Part shown: piece after piece, positions 19,474-28,205 of the stretch | Position numbering within the stretch: the stretch's first letter is position 1 | Layout of the letters: each line of letters starts with the position of its first letter | NCBI GenBank assembly: GCA_016935015.1 | Contig: JAFGRT010000145.1 | Span: 1-64,000 of the forward strand | Origin: Acidobacteriota bacterium | Lineage (GTDB): Bacteria > Acidobacteriota > JAAYUB01 | Direction: 5' to 3' | DNA: 64,000 nt | Notes under the pieces: generated by a model | What the model saw: only the letters and a program-made list of their open reading frames with translations | What the model was told of the DNA's origin: nothing | The model's database searches: none | Program-made: the position numbers and the translations under genes

Positions 19474-21177
19474 ATGAACCACCCGACCACACCACGCCTG
19501 CAGATTCGCCGGATTTTGCCGCTGACCCGTCAGATCAACATCCTCCTGTACGCCGTCGCGCTGGGCCTCGCCGTGGGTTTCATCTCCCTAGCCTACCGCT
19601 GGAGTTTCAAATCTTGCGGCACCGTTTTCCGCGGTGCCTTCGACAGCCTGCCGGTCAATCTGATATTTCTGATGCCGGTAGCCGGCAGCGTCCTGCTGAT
19701 CCTGGTGGTCAAGGTCCTGCGGGCCGAAGTGCGCGAGTATGTGCCTGAAGTCATCGAATCCTCCATCCGCAACACAGCCCTCCGTCTCAAGGACGGCCTG
19801 GTGTGCTTCGTCACGTCGGCGCTGACCCTGGGTTCGGGCGGTTCGGCCGGTCCCGAAGGCCCCATGGCTTTCACCGGAGCCAGTGTCGGCTCCGCACTGG
19901 GCCGACGACTGCGCCTGGACAACCGCCACGCCAAAATTCTGCTGGGCGCGGGGGCCGCGGCGGGAATCGCCGCCATGTTCAACGCGCCCCTGGCCGGCGT
20001 ATTGTTCGCCCTGGAACTGATTCTGTTCAACGACCTGACCATGTCGGCCGTCACCCCGGTCATTCTGTCGTCGGTGGCCGCCTCGGCCGTGTCGTTCCAT
20101 TTCCTGGGCGACCATCCCACCTTTCGCGTGCCCCTCTTCGCCATGAACAGTTACCTGGAATTGTTCGCCTATGCCGTTCTGGGAGTGGCTGGCGGCTTCG
20201 TCTCCGCCCTGTTCTGCCGGACCATGCACCTGGCCGGCCGCTTCTTTCATCACCTGCGGCTGGGTACCGCAACCCCCGTTCTGGGCGCCCTGGTCGTGGG
20301 CGGGTTGCTGGTCTTCATCCCCCGGGTGGGCGGCTATGGCCACGACGCTATCGACGCCATCCTGCACGGCGAGGGGACGCTCCCCTTCTTCACGGCGCTG
20401 GTCTTTTTCAAGATCCTGGCCACGGCCCTGACCTTGCAGTCCGGCAATTCGGGCGGCATTTTCGCGCCGGCCCTGCTCATCGGCGCCGCCCTGGGCGCCG
20501 GCGTGGGCGGCGGCCTGCAGCTGACCTTCCCCGGAGCGGGCTCGGTGGAGGCCTACGCTCTCATCGGCATGGCGGCGGTCATGGCCGGCACCATCCATAC
20601 TCCCCTCACCGCCATGATGTTGATCTTCGAGCTGACCCGTGACTACCACACCATCCTGCCGCTGATGACGGTGACGGTCATCAGCACACTGGTCGCCTAC
20701 GGCATGGGGAGCGAATCCCTCTATATCGCTCCCCTGTCCCGGAAAAAGCTGGATTTCCGGATGATCCGAGACCTGGGTTCCCTGGGCGACGTCCACGCCG
20801 TCAACCTGATGCGGCACCATTTTGCCGCCGTACGGCCCGGTGATTCACCAGCGGAAATCCGCCGCAAGCTGCAGCGCTATCCCTACAAACGGGCCCTCTA
20901 CCTCACGACGGACGACCGGCTGCTGGGCTATCTCTCCCTGGATACCCTGCACCTGCTGGATACCTTCTCCCTGGACGAATTGTCCCAGTCCTTTCGCCAG
21001 GTCATCCATCCCCAGGACACCCTGTACGAAACCCTGCACAAACTACGCACCGCCGAAGGTATCCTGCCCGTCGTGGATGAGGGGGGCCGCGTCCGGGGCA
21101 TCATTTCCAACAAGATCTTCATCGAAAAATACCTGCCGTTGCTCAAGGTCTCCTCGGCCAAACGCAGTGGAATCTGA
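19474..21177 (+). CDS. ClC-type chloride channel/transporter with C-terminal CBS pair
   Basis: The 567-residue membrane protein has about ten to twelve hydrophobic helices in residues 15-430. The ClC selectivity-filter signature GSGGSAGPEGP is at 120-130, and NSGGIFAPALLIGA matches the second conserved filter region. The GPEGP motif keeps the gating Glu. Two CBS motifs occupy about 440-560. It could be a channel or a Cl-/H+ exchanger. It lies 60 bp after trmFO on the same strand, probably by chance rather than function. Confidence 0.93.
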   Translation: MNHPTTPRLQIRRILPLTRQINILLYAVALGLAVGFISLAYRWSFKSCGTVFRGAFDSLPVNLIFLMPVAGSVLLILVVKVLRAEVREYVPEVIESSIRNTALRLKDGLVCFVTSALTLGSGGSAGPEGPMAFTGASVGSALGRRLRLDNRHAKILLGAGAAAGIAAMFNAPLAGVLFALELILFNDLTMSAVTPVILSSVAASAVSFHFLGDHPTFRVPLFAMNSYLELFAYAVLGVAGGFVSALFCRTMHLAGRFFHHLRLGTATPVLGALVVGGLLVFIPRVGGYGHDAIDAILHGEGTLPFFTALVFFKILATALTLQSGNSGGIFAPALLIGAALGAGVGGGLQLTFPGAGSVEAYALIGMAAVMAGTIHTPLTAMMLIFELTRDYHTILPLMTVTVISTLVAYGMGSESLYIAPLSRKKLDFRMIRDLGSLGDVHAVNLMRHHFAAVRPGDSPAEIRRKLQRYPYKRALYLTTDDRLLGYLSLDTLHLLDTFSLDELSQSFRQVIHPQDTLYETLHKLRTAEGILPVVDEGGRVRGIISNKIFIEKYLPLLKVSSAKRSGI

Positions 21178-21347
21178 GGCAAACCTGATCCCATCAGCGT
21201 CAAAAACCATCTAACCGAGAGGGGATTTTTAGTCGCGCTATATACGGCCGCGGCGGCGATATCAGCGGCAGACGAATATTCATCTGTGAAACAAGGTCGG
21301 GGATACAACGCGTATACATTCTGCCGAATCGAAACGGGAGTTCACCT

Positions 21348-23288
21348 ATGATGTACTGGATATGGCGGGGCATAGTGGCGACAGGGTTCGGTATCCTCCT
21401 GGCCGGAGCGGCCATGGCCGGCCCGGCGGGCGACGGGCACCAACCAGTCGGCAGCCGGCTCATCGAACCGAATCGGGACTACGGCGAGGAGCCCGGCTCC
21501 ATTATCAAGCGTTTCGTCCAGCCGCTGACCGAAGAGGAGAAGCGCAGCCACCGCTCCATTCTCATCACCGACGATGACCACGCCAATTCCATCGCCCCGG
21601 TGCTGACCCCCAAAACACCGGTTTACCTGCATTTTTCGCGGCAATCCGGCCCCAATCCGGAGGAGCTGAATTTCATCCTCGAAAGCGGCCGCATTTTTCT
21701 CAATTACGCTTCCCCTTACAAGCAGGAGGACGCACCGACCCTGCGCATCCGGCCCATTGACGGCGATTGCGAGATCCCCTTCCTGATTCAGGTGGAACTC
21801 GAGCCCCTGCGGGTGCCACACGAGAGCGGCACCTTGGAAATCCTGCTCCACCTGCCGCTGATCTTCAATCCGGAGGTCACCGTCAACTCCGTCACCCTGG
21901 CGCAGAAAAATCAGGATTACCGGCTGTCGGTGGGGGCGAGCCTGCACCGGCACAAAATCGTGATTCCCATCAACAAGCGGATACTTGAACCCTTTGTGCA
22001 CGAAAACAACGGCCGCCTCCAGATTCTGGTAGACGGGATCATTTCCCTCTCAAAGTACCGCCCCATCGAACCGCATCGCTTCAGCAGCGTCGCCAAGGAA
22101 GATCTGGATCCCCGCCTGGCCGGGATTTCCATGATCATCGCCGGCCGCGATTACTGGGGGGAACACGAAAAGCGGCAGATCATGGATCTGGCGCGACAGA
22201 TCGAGGAACGGACCAATAAAGATTACGAGCGGATCCTCCTGGCCAACCGCTATACCAGCCGGAGCATCCGCTACTTCCGTAACAGCATGCGCCGCACGGC
22301 CATCCAGGTGCTGGCCGAAGGGATCGGCGACTGCGATGATTACACCCGGGTGATGATGGCTCTCCTGCGGGCCATGGGCATCCCCTGCAGCCTGTCGGTG
22401 GGGCATTTGTACGATTTCAACAGCATCGGCGCCCACGCGTGGGTGGATGTGGGCCTGCCCACCCGGGACGGAGAACTGCGTTGGTTCATCTGCGATCCCA
22501 CCCTGGCCAGCGTCACCGATCAGAAGGACTACTTTGTCCAATTCAACAACCGGATCTATCTGTACCCCGTGAAAATCGAGGTGGCCGCCCGGAATCTGCC
22601 GGTGGACGAACGGGCGGATATCCTGCTGAACTGGCGCGGCAAGTCGCCGGACAACCTCACGTCCCCCCAGGCCTATCACTCTACCATCAACTCGTTCCGT
22701 GAAAACCTGGAAAGATCTCTGCAGGAAAAAATGGACATTCTCACACGCCGCAACCTGCTGCCGGAACGTGAATTTCTCTTCGACCTGGGGAGCAGCTATT
22801 TTATCGTCGACCGCGACGTGGCACCGGAAAAGAGCCGCCTGCAGATCAAACTGGACAACTCCGAGCAGTTCATGGTGGAATTGACGGTGACGGATGAAGA
22901 ATACAGCCTGGAAGGGGCGGCGGAGCAGGAGATGGCCGACCGGATCCGGCGGTCCTACCGGCGCATGAAACAGCTGTTCTTTCCGGATTTCGAGGCCCGC
23001 TATTGCTTGGAACTTTCCTTCGAACGCGACAAGTACACCGATCAGTTGCAGCGGGTCAACCTGCAGGTGTTCCGCTATCTGGTGGAGCATCATTTCGATA
23101 AGATCATGGACGCCCTGGAGAAAGAGGGGCTGATTCGGCCGGAGGAATCGGCCCGCTTTCGGGAAATATACCGGATCTGCTCGGGCAAGAACATGTACTA
23201 CATCCTGGAAATGGCTCATCGCCAGGACATTCTGCAGCGGCCCATCTATCCCACGGAAGAGCAGCTGGTTGCCAACCAGGGCGACTGA
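21348..23288 (+). CDS. Exported transglutaminase-like protein
   Basis: The 646-residue protein has an N-terminal signal peptide (residues about 5-26, GIVATGFGILLAGAAMAGPA). It has a transglutaminase-like cysteine-protease core with Cys329 in EGIGDCDDYTRVMMALLRA, His363 in GAHAWVDV and Asp383 in ICDPTLA, a complete catalytic triad. The region before the core and the long C-terminal part (about 420-646), rich in charged residues and helix-like, are not recognised. It probably acts in the periplasm on peptides or proteins by cleavage or cross-linking. GGAG precedes the ATG. It is followed 31 bp later by a pseudouridine synthase gene. Confidence 0.85.
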   Translation: MMYWIWRGIVATGFGILLAGAAMAGPAGDGHQPVGSRLIEPNRDYGEEPGSIIKRFVQPLTEEEKRSHRSILITDDDHANSIAPVLTPKTPVYLHFSRQSGPNPEELNFILESGRIFLNYASPYKQEDAPTLRIRPIDGDCEIPFLIQVELEPLRVPHESGTLEILLHLPLIFNPEVTVNSVTLAQKNQDYRLSVGASLHRHKIVIPINKRILEPFVHENNGRLQILVDGIISLSKYRPIEPHRFSSVAKEDLDPRLAGISMIIAGRDYWGEHEKRQIMDLARQIEERTNKDYERILLANRYTSRSIRYFRNSMRRTAIQVLAEGIGDCDDYTRVMMALLRAMGIPCSLSVGHLYDFNSIGAHAWVDVGLPTRDGELRWFICDPTLASVTDQKDYFVQFNNRIYLYPVKIEVAARNLPVDERADILLNWRGKSPDNLTSPQAYHSTINSFRENLERSLQEKMDILTRRNLLPEREFLFDLGSSYFIVDRDVAPEKSRLQIKLDNSEQFMVELTVTDEEYSLEGAAEQEMADRIRRSYRRMKQLFFPDFEARYCLELSFERDKYTDQLQRVNLQVFRYLVEHHFDKIMDALEKEGLIRPEESARFREIYRICSGKNMYYILEMAHRQDILQRPIYPTEEQLVANQGD

Positions 23289-23319
23289 GTCACCAGACCT
23301 TCCGGTCGGGAGCGTACCC

Positions 23320-24228
23320 ATGCCCATCCGGACCTATGAAGCGACGATACCGGCCGCGGCGGACCGGCAACCCCTCGACGACGTCCTCGCCCGGCTTTGG
23401 CCGCACCTGGCGTCGACGCAGCTCCGGCGGGTGGTCCGCGCCGGCGGCTGCTACGTCGACGGCCGGTGCTGCTGGGATGAAGAGCAACGCGTCGCGGCCG
23501 GCCAGCGCCTCACCCTGGTGGTGGATGAGGAGCGGCCCATAAGACAAGATTCCCTTTCGCCCGGGGACATAATCTTTGAAGACCCGGATCTATTGGTGTT
23601 GCTGAAACCTTCGGGCCTACCGGTCAACCTGTCGGCTACCGGCGCTGAAGGGAGCCTGCAGACGGTGGTGGCCGGATACCTGGCCGGCCAAACGCCGGCC
23701 CATTCGCCGGAAGTGATCCACCGGCTGGATCGCCTGACCTCGGGTCTGGTGTTGTTCGGCAAGAACAAGCCGACGGAGCGACGGCTCTATGCTCTCTTCC
23801 GCGAGAACCGCATCGCCAAAACCTATCTCGCCCTGGTGAGCCCCCCGCCGGCCGAGGCGGTCGGCCTCGTCGACCGGCCCCTGGCCGGCCGGCGCAACCG
23901 CTACCAGGTGGCGACCGTCGGCGGCCGGCCGGCCCTGACCCGCTACCGGACTGTGGGCGTCAATCCTGCCTCCGTGACTGCACTCCTCGATGTTCACCCC
24001 CTGACCGGCCGGACCCACCAGATCCGCGTCCACCTGGCCTGGACGGGCAGCCCTGTCCTCGGCGACACGGTCTACGGCGGCCGTCCCTGGCCCGCCGGTT
24101 TCGGCCTCCACGCCTGGCGCCTGCAGCTGCCCCATCCGCGCAGCGGGGCCATGCTGAAGCTATCCGCACCGCCCCCGTCCGTCTGGACCGAAGATTTCTC
24201 CTGTTTGCTGGATACATTACGGTCATAG
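23320..24228 (+). CDS. RluA-family pseudouridine synthase
   Basis: The 302-residue enzyme has an N-terminal S4-like RNA-binding domain (about 10-75) and a catalytic domain. The active-site Asp137 lies in IHRLDRLTSGLVLFGK. Later motifs include RIAKTYLALV and HPLTGRTHQIRVHLAWTGSPVLGDTVYGG, typical of RluC/RluD-like enzymes. It converts uridines in rRNA or tRNA to pseudouridine; the target cannot be told. I chose ATG 23320 because GGGAG precedes it; the upstream ATG at 23269 overlaps the previous gene without a ribosome site. Confidence 0.93.
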   Translation: MPIRTYEATIPAAADRQPLDDVLARLWPHLASTQLRRVVRAGGCYVDGRCCWDEEQRVAAGQRLTLVVDEERPIRQDSLSPGDIIFEDPDLLVLLKPSGLPVNLSATGAEGSLQTVVAGYLAGQTPAHSPEVIHRLDRLTSGLVLFGKNKPTERRLYALFRENRIAKTYLALVSPPPAEAVGLVDRPLAGRRNRYQVATVGGRPALTRYRTVGVNPASVTALLDVHPLTGRTHQIRVHLAWTGSPVLGDTVYGGRPWPAGFGLHAWRLQLPHPRSGAMLKLSAPPPSVWTEDFSCLLDTLRS

Positions 24229-24425
24229 CAGCCTTGCCCAGCCGCAGCCCCCTTTTGCACGTCAGGCTGCACGAACGTGGCCCGAACCGACGCATAATGC
24301 CAGCATCTTTTCCTGGACTGTTTTGGATTCTACCGGGGCCACCGCCGGCCAGGCCGCACCCCTCAGCCCCCACTGGCGCGCTGAACCGTCGCCGGGTGGC
24401 GCCTGGCGGGCAGGACCGGCCGACG

Positions 24426-25046
24426 TTATTTCACGGCCTTGATGACCACGAACGCCCCCTCCCCATAACCGTCCCGGATGGTCGCGGGCCGTTCCCGGGG
24501 ATTCAGGGTTTGCAAAATATCCGTTACGGAAAAACCAGCGTCCTCTAGATAGCGAAGCACTTCCGGCGTCGAGAAAAAAGTGGCGTGCTGATAAAACCGG
24601 CTGCTCGTCCTGTTCGCGGCATACTGCCGGCCCAGGTCGCTCTCCTTGTCGACGAAGCCGACAAGGCTGCACCCACCGGTCTTCAGCACCCGGAACGCCT
24701 CCCGGAACGTGCAACCGACGTCATCCACAAAGCAGATGGTCGTCACCAGCAGCACGAAATCAACCTGCCCGCTCATGATGGGCAACTCTTCGGCGATGCC
24801 GCGACAGACGGCGACGCCCCGCCGGCTGGCTCGGCGGGCCATCTCGGTTGAGGGTTCAATCCCAATTCCGATCCCGAGCGGCGCCGCGAATTTCCCGGAG
24901 CCGACCCCAACTTCCAGCCCCTTCGCGTGCGGGGAGGGCAGCAGCCGGCGGATCACCGCCAATTCGGCGTGATACTCAGCCGCATGGCGGTCGAACCATT
25001 CGTCGTAGGCATCACTATAAGTATCGAAGGCCTCCGTACGGGGCAT
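24426..25046 (-). CDS. Class I SAM-dependent methyltransferase
   Basis: The 206-residue protein has the Methyltransf_11-type core: motif I GLEVGVGSGKFA, IGIEPSTEMARRA, then VDFVLLVTTICFVDD and REAFRVLKTGGCSLVGFVD. GGGAGG precedes the ATG. The substrate is unknown; no neighbouring biosynthetic genes suggest one. The gene is isolated, with a 604 bp gene-free region upstream. Confidence 0.88.
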   Translation of the reverse strand: MPRTEAFDTYSDAYDEWFDRHAAEYHAELAVIRRLLPSPHAKGLEVGVGSGKFAAPLGIGIGIEPSTEMARRASRRGVAVCRGIAEELPIMSGQVDFVLLVTTICFVDDVGCTFREAFRVLKTGGCSLVGFVDKESDLGRQYAANRTSSRFYQHATFFSTPEVLRYLEDAGFSVTDILQTLNPRERPATIRDGYGEGAFVVIKAVK

Positions 25047-25650
25047 TCGTCCCTCCCATCAGGCTCGTGTGTGGAGCAGCGAACGAGCGTGCCTCACGCA
25101 CTCCCCTCACTAGAACATCCGTCACCATCGACCGGCTGGCAGACGCAGATACAGGCGGCGTTTCATTCGTGACTTCGTCTGCCGGGCCGGAATCCGGACA
25201 TCCGTCTCCGCAGAACAAAAAGTTCCATACGGTGCGGATACTTCATGGGCGCACAGCTCAAGCGGTACAATTGTGGCTCTCCGCCGTTCAGATCCTCCTG
25301 CTCACCAAGGGAAGAGTGGACAATAGGGGTATCCTTCCTTGGGTTGAGTCATGCCATCAAAGATGGCCACTCTCATCTCCGCTGGTCTTTGGTTTCCTGG
25401 TTTCATCATTCGGGGCTGCCTCTGTGTCCGTTCCCGCCTTGAAGAAGGACGGATGAATTTCGAATCCGCGAGAGCAGCGGGAGAGTTACTACTCAGGAGC
25501 GGGGCGCCGGCTGGCCTTCAACGTGGGTTAGCGGGAATGCGCGGAAAGGTCCGGCGGGAGGATGTTCGGCTAGAATAATCCACCGTTCAGTCATGGCTGG
25601 GCAGGCCAAGCTGAGAAATTCACTGCACCGTGGCGACCAATCATCCGCGC
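25047..25650. other. Gene-free stretch, possible decayed DNA
   Basis: In these 604 bp I see no ORF with a credible protein or start on either strand, and no repeat. Base composition is less GC-biased than the flanking genes between about 25200 and 25480. It may be the remains of a lost gene; I cannot identify one. Confidence 0.4.
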
Positions 25651-26061
25651 CTAACCGAGGGCCTGGCGGACCTTCTCGTTGACAATTCCTTTTTCCACCG
25701 CAAGAAAGGCGAAAAACTTCTTCAGCGCCCGCCGCAGATCCTCGGGCTTGCCCGGTCCCAATACCTTCCGCCGCCACCACGACTGGAAGTGACTGTTGAC
25801 CATGCCACGGGTGATTTCGGAAATATCCTGCACATCCGTGTACCGGCAGATGAAATCCACAAACAGGACGATGATGGATGCGTGCTTATTCGCCGTATGC
25901 TCTGTAAACCGATCCAGGAGGTCGTCATGGAATTCCGTCGCCAGGTTCATCAGATAGTCACGGAAGGGGGCCCTTTCCCTTTCGGCGGCTTGCAGCATTT
26001 TGATGTATTCTTCCATACCGTCGCCCGGGATCAGCACCTTGCCCGAAAAAACTTTGGCCAT
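25651..26061 (-). CDS. Small protein resembling a tyrosine-recombinase core-binding domain
   Basis: The 136-residue reading starts at ATG 26061, preceded by GAGGAAG; a GTG at 26121 is possible but has no ribosome site. Residues about 40-130 have the pattern of the SAM-like N-terminal domain of phage-type integrases: a helix with FHDDLLDRFTEHT, a VDFICRYTDVQDISEITRGMV helix pair and a final RRALKKFFAFLAVEKGI. There is no catalytic R-H-R-Y domain after it, so it cannot recombine DNA by itself. It could be a DNA-binding remnant or a distinct small protein. It is followed upstream by a TPR gene in the same direction. Confidence 0.6.
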   Translation of the reverse strand: MAKVFSGKVLIPGDGMEEYIKMLQAAERERAPFRDYLMNLATEFHDDLLDRFTEHTANKHASIIVLFVDFICRYTDVQDISEITRGMVNSHFQSWWRRKVLGPGKPEDLRRALKKFFAFLAVEKGIVNEKVRQALG

Positions 26062-26169
26062 TCGACACTTCCTCAGATACATTTTCCATTTGTTGGATCG
26101 TTCTTCGCCCGTTTCTGGCACCGGTCCGGTCCGGACGGCGCCAGCAGCCGCGCGGGGGAAAGCACGTCT

Positions 26170-26838
26170 TTATTCATCAGCCCGCTCTTGTTTGATGGCC
26201 TCCCGGCAGAGACGAAGATTCGTGCGGGCCAGCTTATACTCCGGATCCATGTCCACGGCCCGCGTCAACGTCTCGCGCGCTTCTTCAAGGCGACCGGCCT
26301 GAAAATAACTCCATCCCAGGTCGTTGACATGTTTCTGATTCTCCGGCTCCAACTCAACGGCCCTCCGGGAGGCGGCGATGGCTTCCTCATGTCGTTCCAG
26401 ATGTCCCGCGCAACAACTCAACCCCTGGTGCAGTATCGAATCATCGGGAAACCGCACGACCGCCGCCTGGTATAACTCCAGGCCGTCCGCATATTGATCG
26501 CTTTCTATCAGAAAATCCCCCGCTTCGTCGATGATTTCCGCCAGCTCCTCCGCGCCGCCCGCCATCGTATCCGCCGGCAGGGAAACCAACGAGAGAAAAA
26601 GCTCCCTGCCCAAGTGTTCCTCTTGTTGCTGATATTTTACGGATCCCAGCGTGAGAATCGCCGGGGCATACTCCGGATCGATTTCCACCGCATTCTCCAG
26701 GGCGTGGATACATGCCTTCATGTTCCCCAACCCCGACATGAATATGCTTTGAGCGTATTCGGACTCGGCCCAAAATCTCTTTTCAGAATAGGCACGATGG
26801 CTGTGTTTGGATGTCGATTTTTTCGATTTTTCTTTCAA
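26170..26838 (-). CDS. Tetratricopeptide-repeat protein
   Basis: The 222-residue protein has a basic N-terminus and at least three TPR units: MKACIHALENAVEIDPEYAP, an imperfect one around YADGLELYQAAVVRFPDDS, and clear ones at EEAIAASRRAVELEPEN and EEARETLTRAVDMDPEYKLA. No signal peptide is seen. The first codon of the frame is TTG with GGGAG upstream; no ATG occurs before residue 34. It is probably a scaffold protein. It likely shares a transcript with the core-binding-like gene downstream. Confidence 0.8.
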   Translation of the reverse strand: MKEKSKKSTSKHSHRAYSEKRFWAESEYAQSIFMSGLGNMKACIHALENAVEIDPEYAPAILTLGSVKYQQQEEHLGRELFLSLVSLPADTMAGGAEELAEIIDEAGDFLIESDQYADGLELYQAAVVRFPDDSILHQGLSCCAGHLERHEEAIAASRRAVELEPENQKHVNDLGWSYFQAGRLEEARETLTRAVDMDPEYKLARTNLRLCREAIKQERADE

Positions 26839-27122
26839 AACACGATACTCCCATCGACTTTCAGGATTGGGAACGCATGACGGGTCGGGCGACGGCCGAC
26901 GTTCCCTGCCGGATCGCGCTTTTGTTTTACACCTTGTCGCCGTTGATGACGGAACGGAAACTCAAAACAAAAACGATCCGTACAGCATTCATACGCCATC
27001 CCGATGACCGCTGTCAACGGGAAAGCCTTTTTCGCCGGCAATCCGATCGGCCGCTCCGTCACCCTTCCGTCAGGCAGGGAAGGTCTTCGGCCCATGACGG
27101 CAGGTGCGGCAAGGAATAGGGG
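26839..27122. other. Intergenic region, nothing recognised
   Basis: In the 284 bp between the TPR gene start and the MauE-like gene end I find no supported ORF and no clear terminator hairpin with a T-run. Confidence 0.4.
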
Positions 27123-27659
27123 CTACGGTCCGCCGGCGGAATCGTCGCCCGGGGCGGCTGCGGGATGGCGCGGAGCCAGATAGAGCGGGATGCTGAACAG
27201 CAGAAAGAACAGGTTTTCCAGGATCTTGGGCAGGCCCACCCGCTGGGCGGTGAGGGGACCGAAACAGCCGCAGTTGGCGTCGATGCCGCGGACCATGGTC
27301 ACGGCCAGCAGCCCGATGAAAAATACCAGCAGCCCGCTCAAGATGAACAGGGCGCCGCGCTGGAAATGCCGGTAAAAGAACCAGCCGAGGCGGCCGAGCC
27401 GGCTCGTCCGCTGCGGGGCACGGTCACCGACATGCCACAGGCCGAGGATAAGCAGGAGACCGGCCAGCAGCTCGATCCAGGGCAGCGTTACGGCCACGGC
27501 GTTGATGAACGGCACGGGGAGGGGCATTTTGTAGTTGGCGATCTCCCGGGCGAACGTGGCCGCGTCGGGGATCTTGAACACGGCGGCGGCCACGAAGAGC
27601 CCGCCCAGCACCAACCGGCAGGTAAATATTATTGCTTGTATGACGGTCCGATGTGACAT
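27123..27659 (-). CDS. MauE/DoxX-like integral membrane protein
   Basis: The 178-residue protein starts at ATG 27659, four bases after the rhodanese stop. It has four hydrophobic helices (about 8-28, 48-75, 95-125 and 143-160). The motif DANCGCFGP follows the third helix; a CxC in this place is typical of the MauE group, which is linked to disulfide or redox handling in the periplasm. Longer readings to 27797 overlap the rhodanese gene and are not credible. Tight coupling with the rhodanese suggests joint work on sulfur or thiol transfer at the membrane. Confidence 0.82.
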   Translation of the reverse strand: MSHRTVIQAIIFTCRLVLGGLFVAAAVFKIPDAATFAREIANYKMPLPVPFINAVAVTLPWIELLAGLLLILGLWHVGDRAPQRTSRLGRLGWFFYRHFQRGALFILSGLLVFFIGLLAVTMVRGIDANCGCFGPLTAQRVGLPKILENLFFLLFSIPLYLAPRHPAAAPGDDSAGGP

Positions 27660-27663
27660 GACA

Positions 27664-28137
27664 TCAATCCCATTCGATGGGGTAGCCGGCGCCCATCCAT
27701 TCGTTCCAGCCACCATAAAACACCCGGACGTCCCGATAGCCGGCCTCGGCCAGTTCCCGCGCCACGGTGAGAGATGAAACACAGTCCTGGCCGTCACAGT
27801 AAACGACCACCGGCACGGCGGTGGGGATTATGTGGCGGAATTCCGGCAGCTGCGCCGCCACGGTATGTTCGGGCATGTTGAACGCCCCTTCGATGCGCCC
27901 CTCGCTGAAGAGGTCCGGCGGGCGGGCGTCCACGAAGACCACCGCACCCGAGGCAAACTCGCTGTAGGCCTGATCCAGCGAAATGGTGGGCAAGTTCGCC
28001 TGGGCCGCCTCCTCTTTCACGTTCGTTACCGGATTGTGGCCGGTGATAGAGATGCCCGAGGGACTGAACTGGTTGAACAGGAAACCGAACATCCATCCCA
28101 GCAGAACAATCAGTGCCGTCTGGCGCAGGTACATCAT
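27664..28137 (-). CDS. Membrane-anchored rhodanese-domain protein
   Basis: The 157-residue protein has an N-terminal anchor (about 6-24) and a rhodanese domain (about 50-155) outside the membrane. The active loop is YCDGQDCVSS, with two Cys, after VFVDARPPDLFSEGRIEGAFNMPEH. It should carry persulfide sulfur or act in thiol redox chemistry. GAGGTG precedes the ATG at 28137. It is translationally coupled to the MauE-like gene. Confidence 0.88.
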   Translation of the reverse strand: MMYLRQTALIVLLGWMFGFLFNQFSPSGISITGHNPVTNVKEEAAQANLPTISLDQAYSEFASGAVVFVDARPPDLFSEGRIEGAFNMPEHTVAAQLPEFRHIIPTAVPVVVYCDGQDCVSSLTVARELAEAGYRDVRVFYGGWNEWMGAGYPIEWD

Positions 28138-28205
28138 GGTCGCACACCTCAAAAGGCAAAATTATACACTATGATGATGCAAAAGAAAGGGTGGATGAAA
28201 AAAAA

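Noticed and set aside
24848-25456. 202-codon plus-strand ORF
   Set aside because: Half of it is antisense to the methyltransferase gene and the remainder has no family, start signal or coding character.
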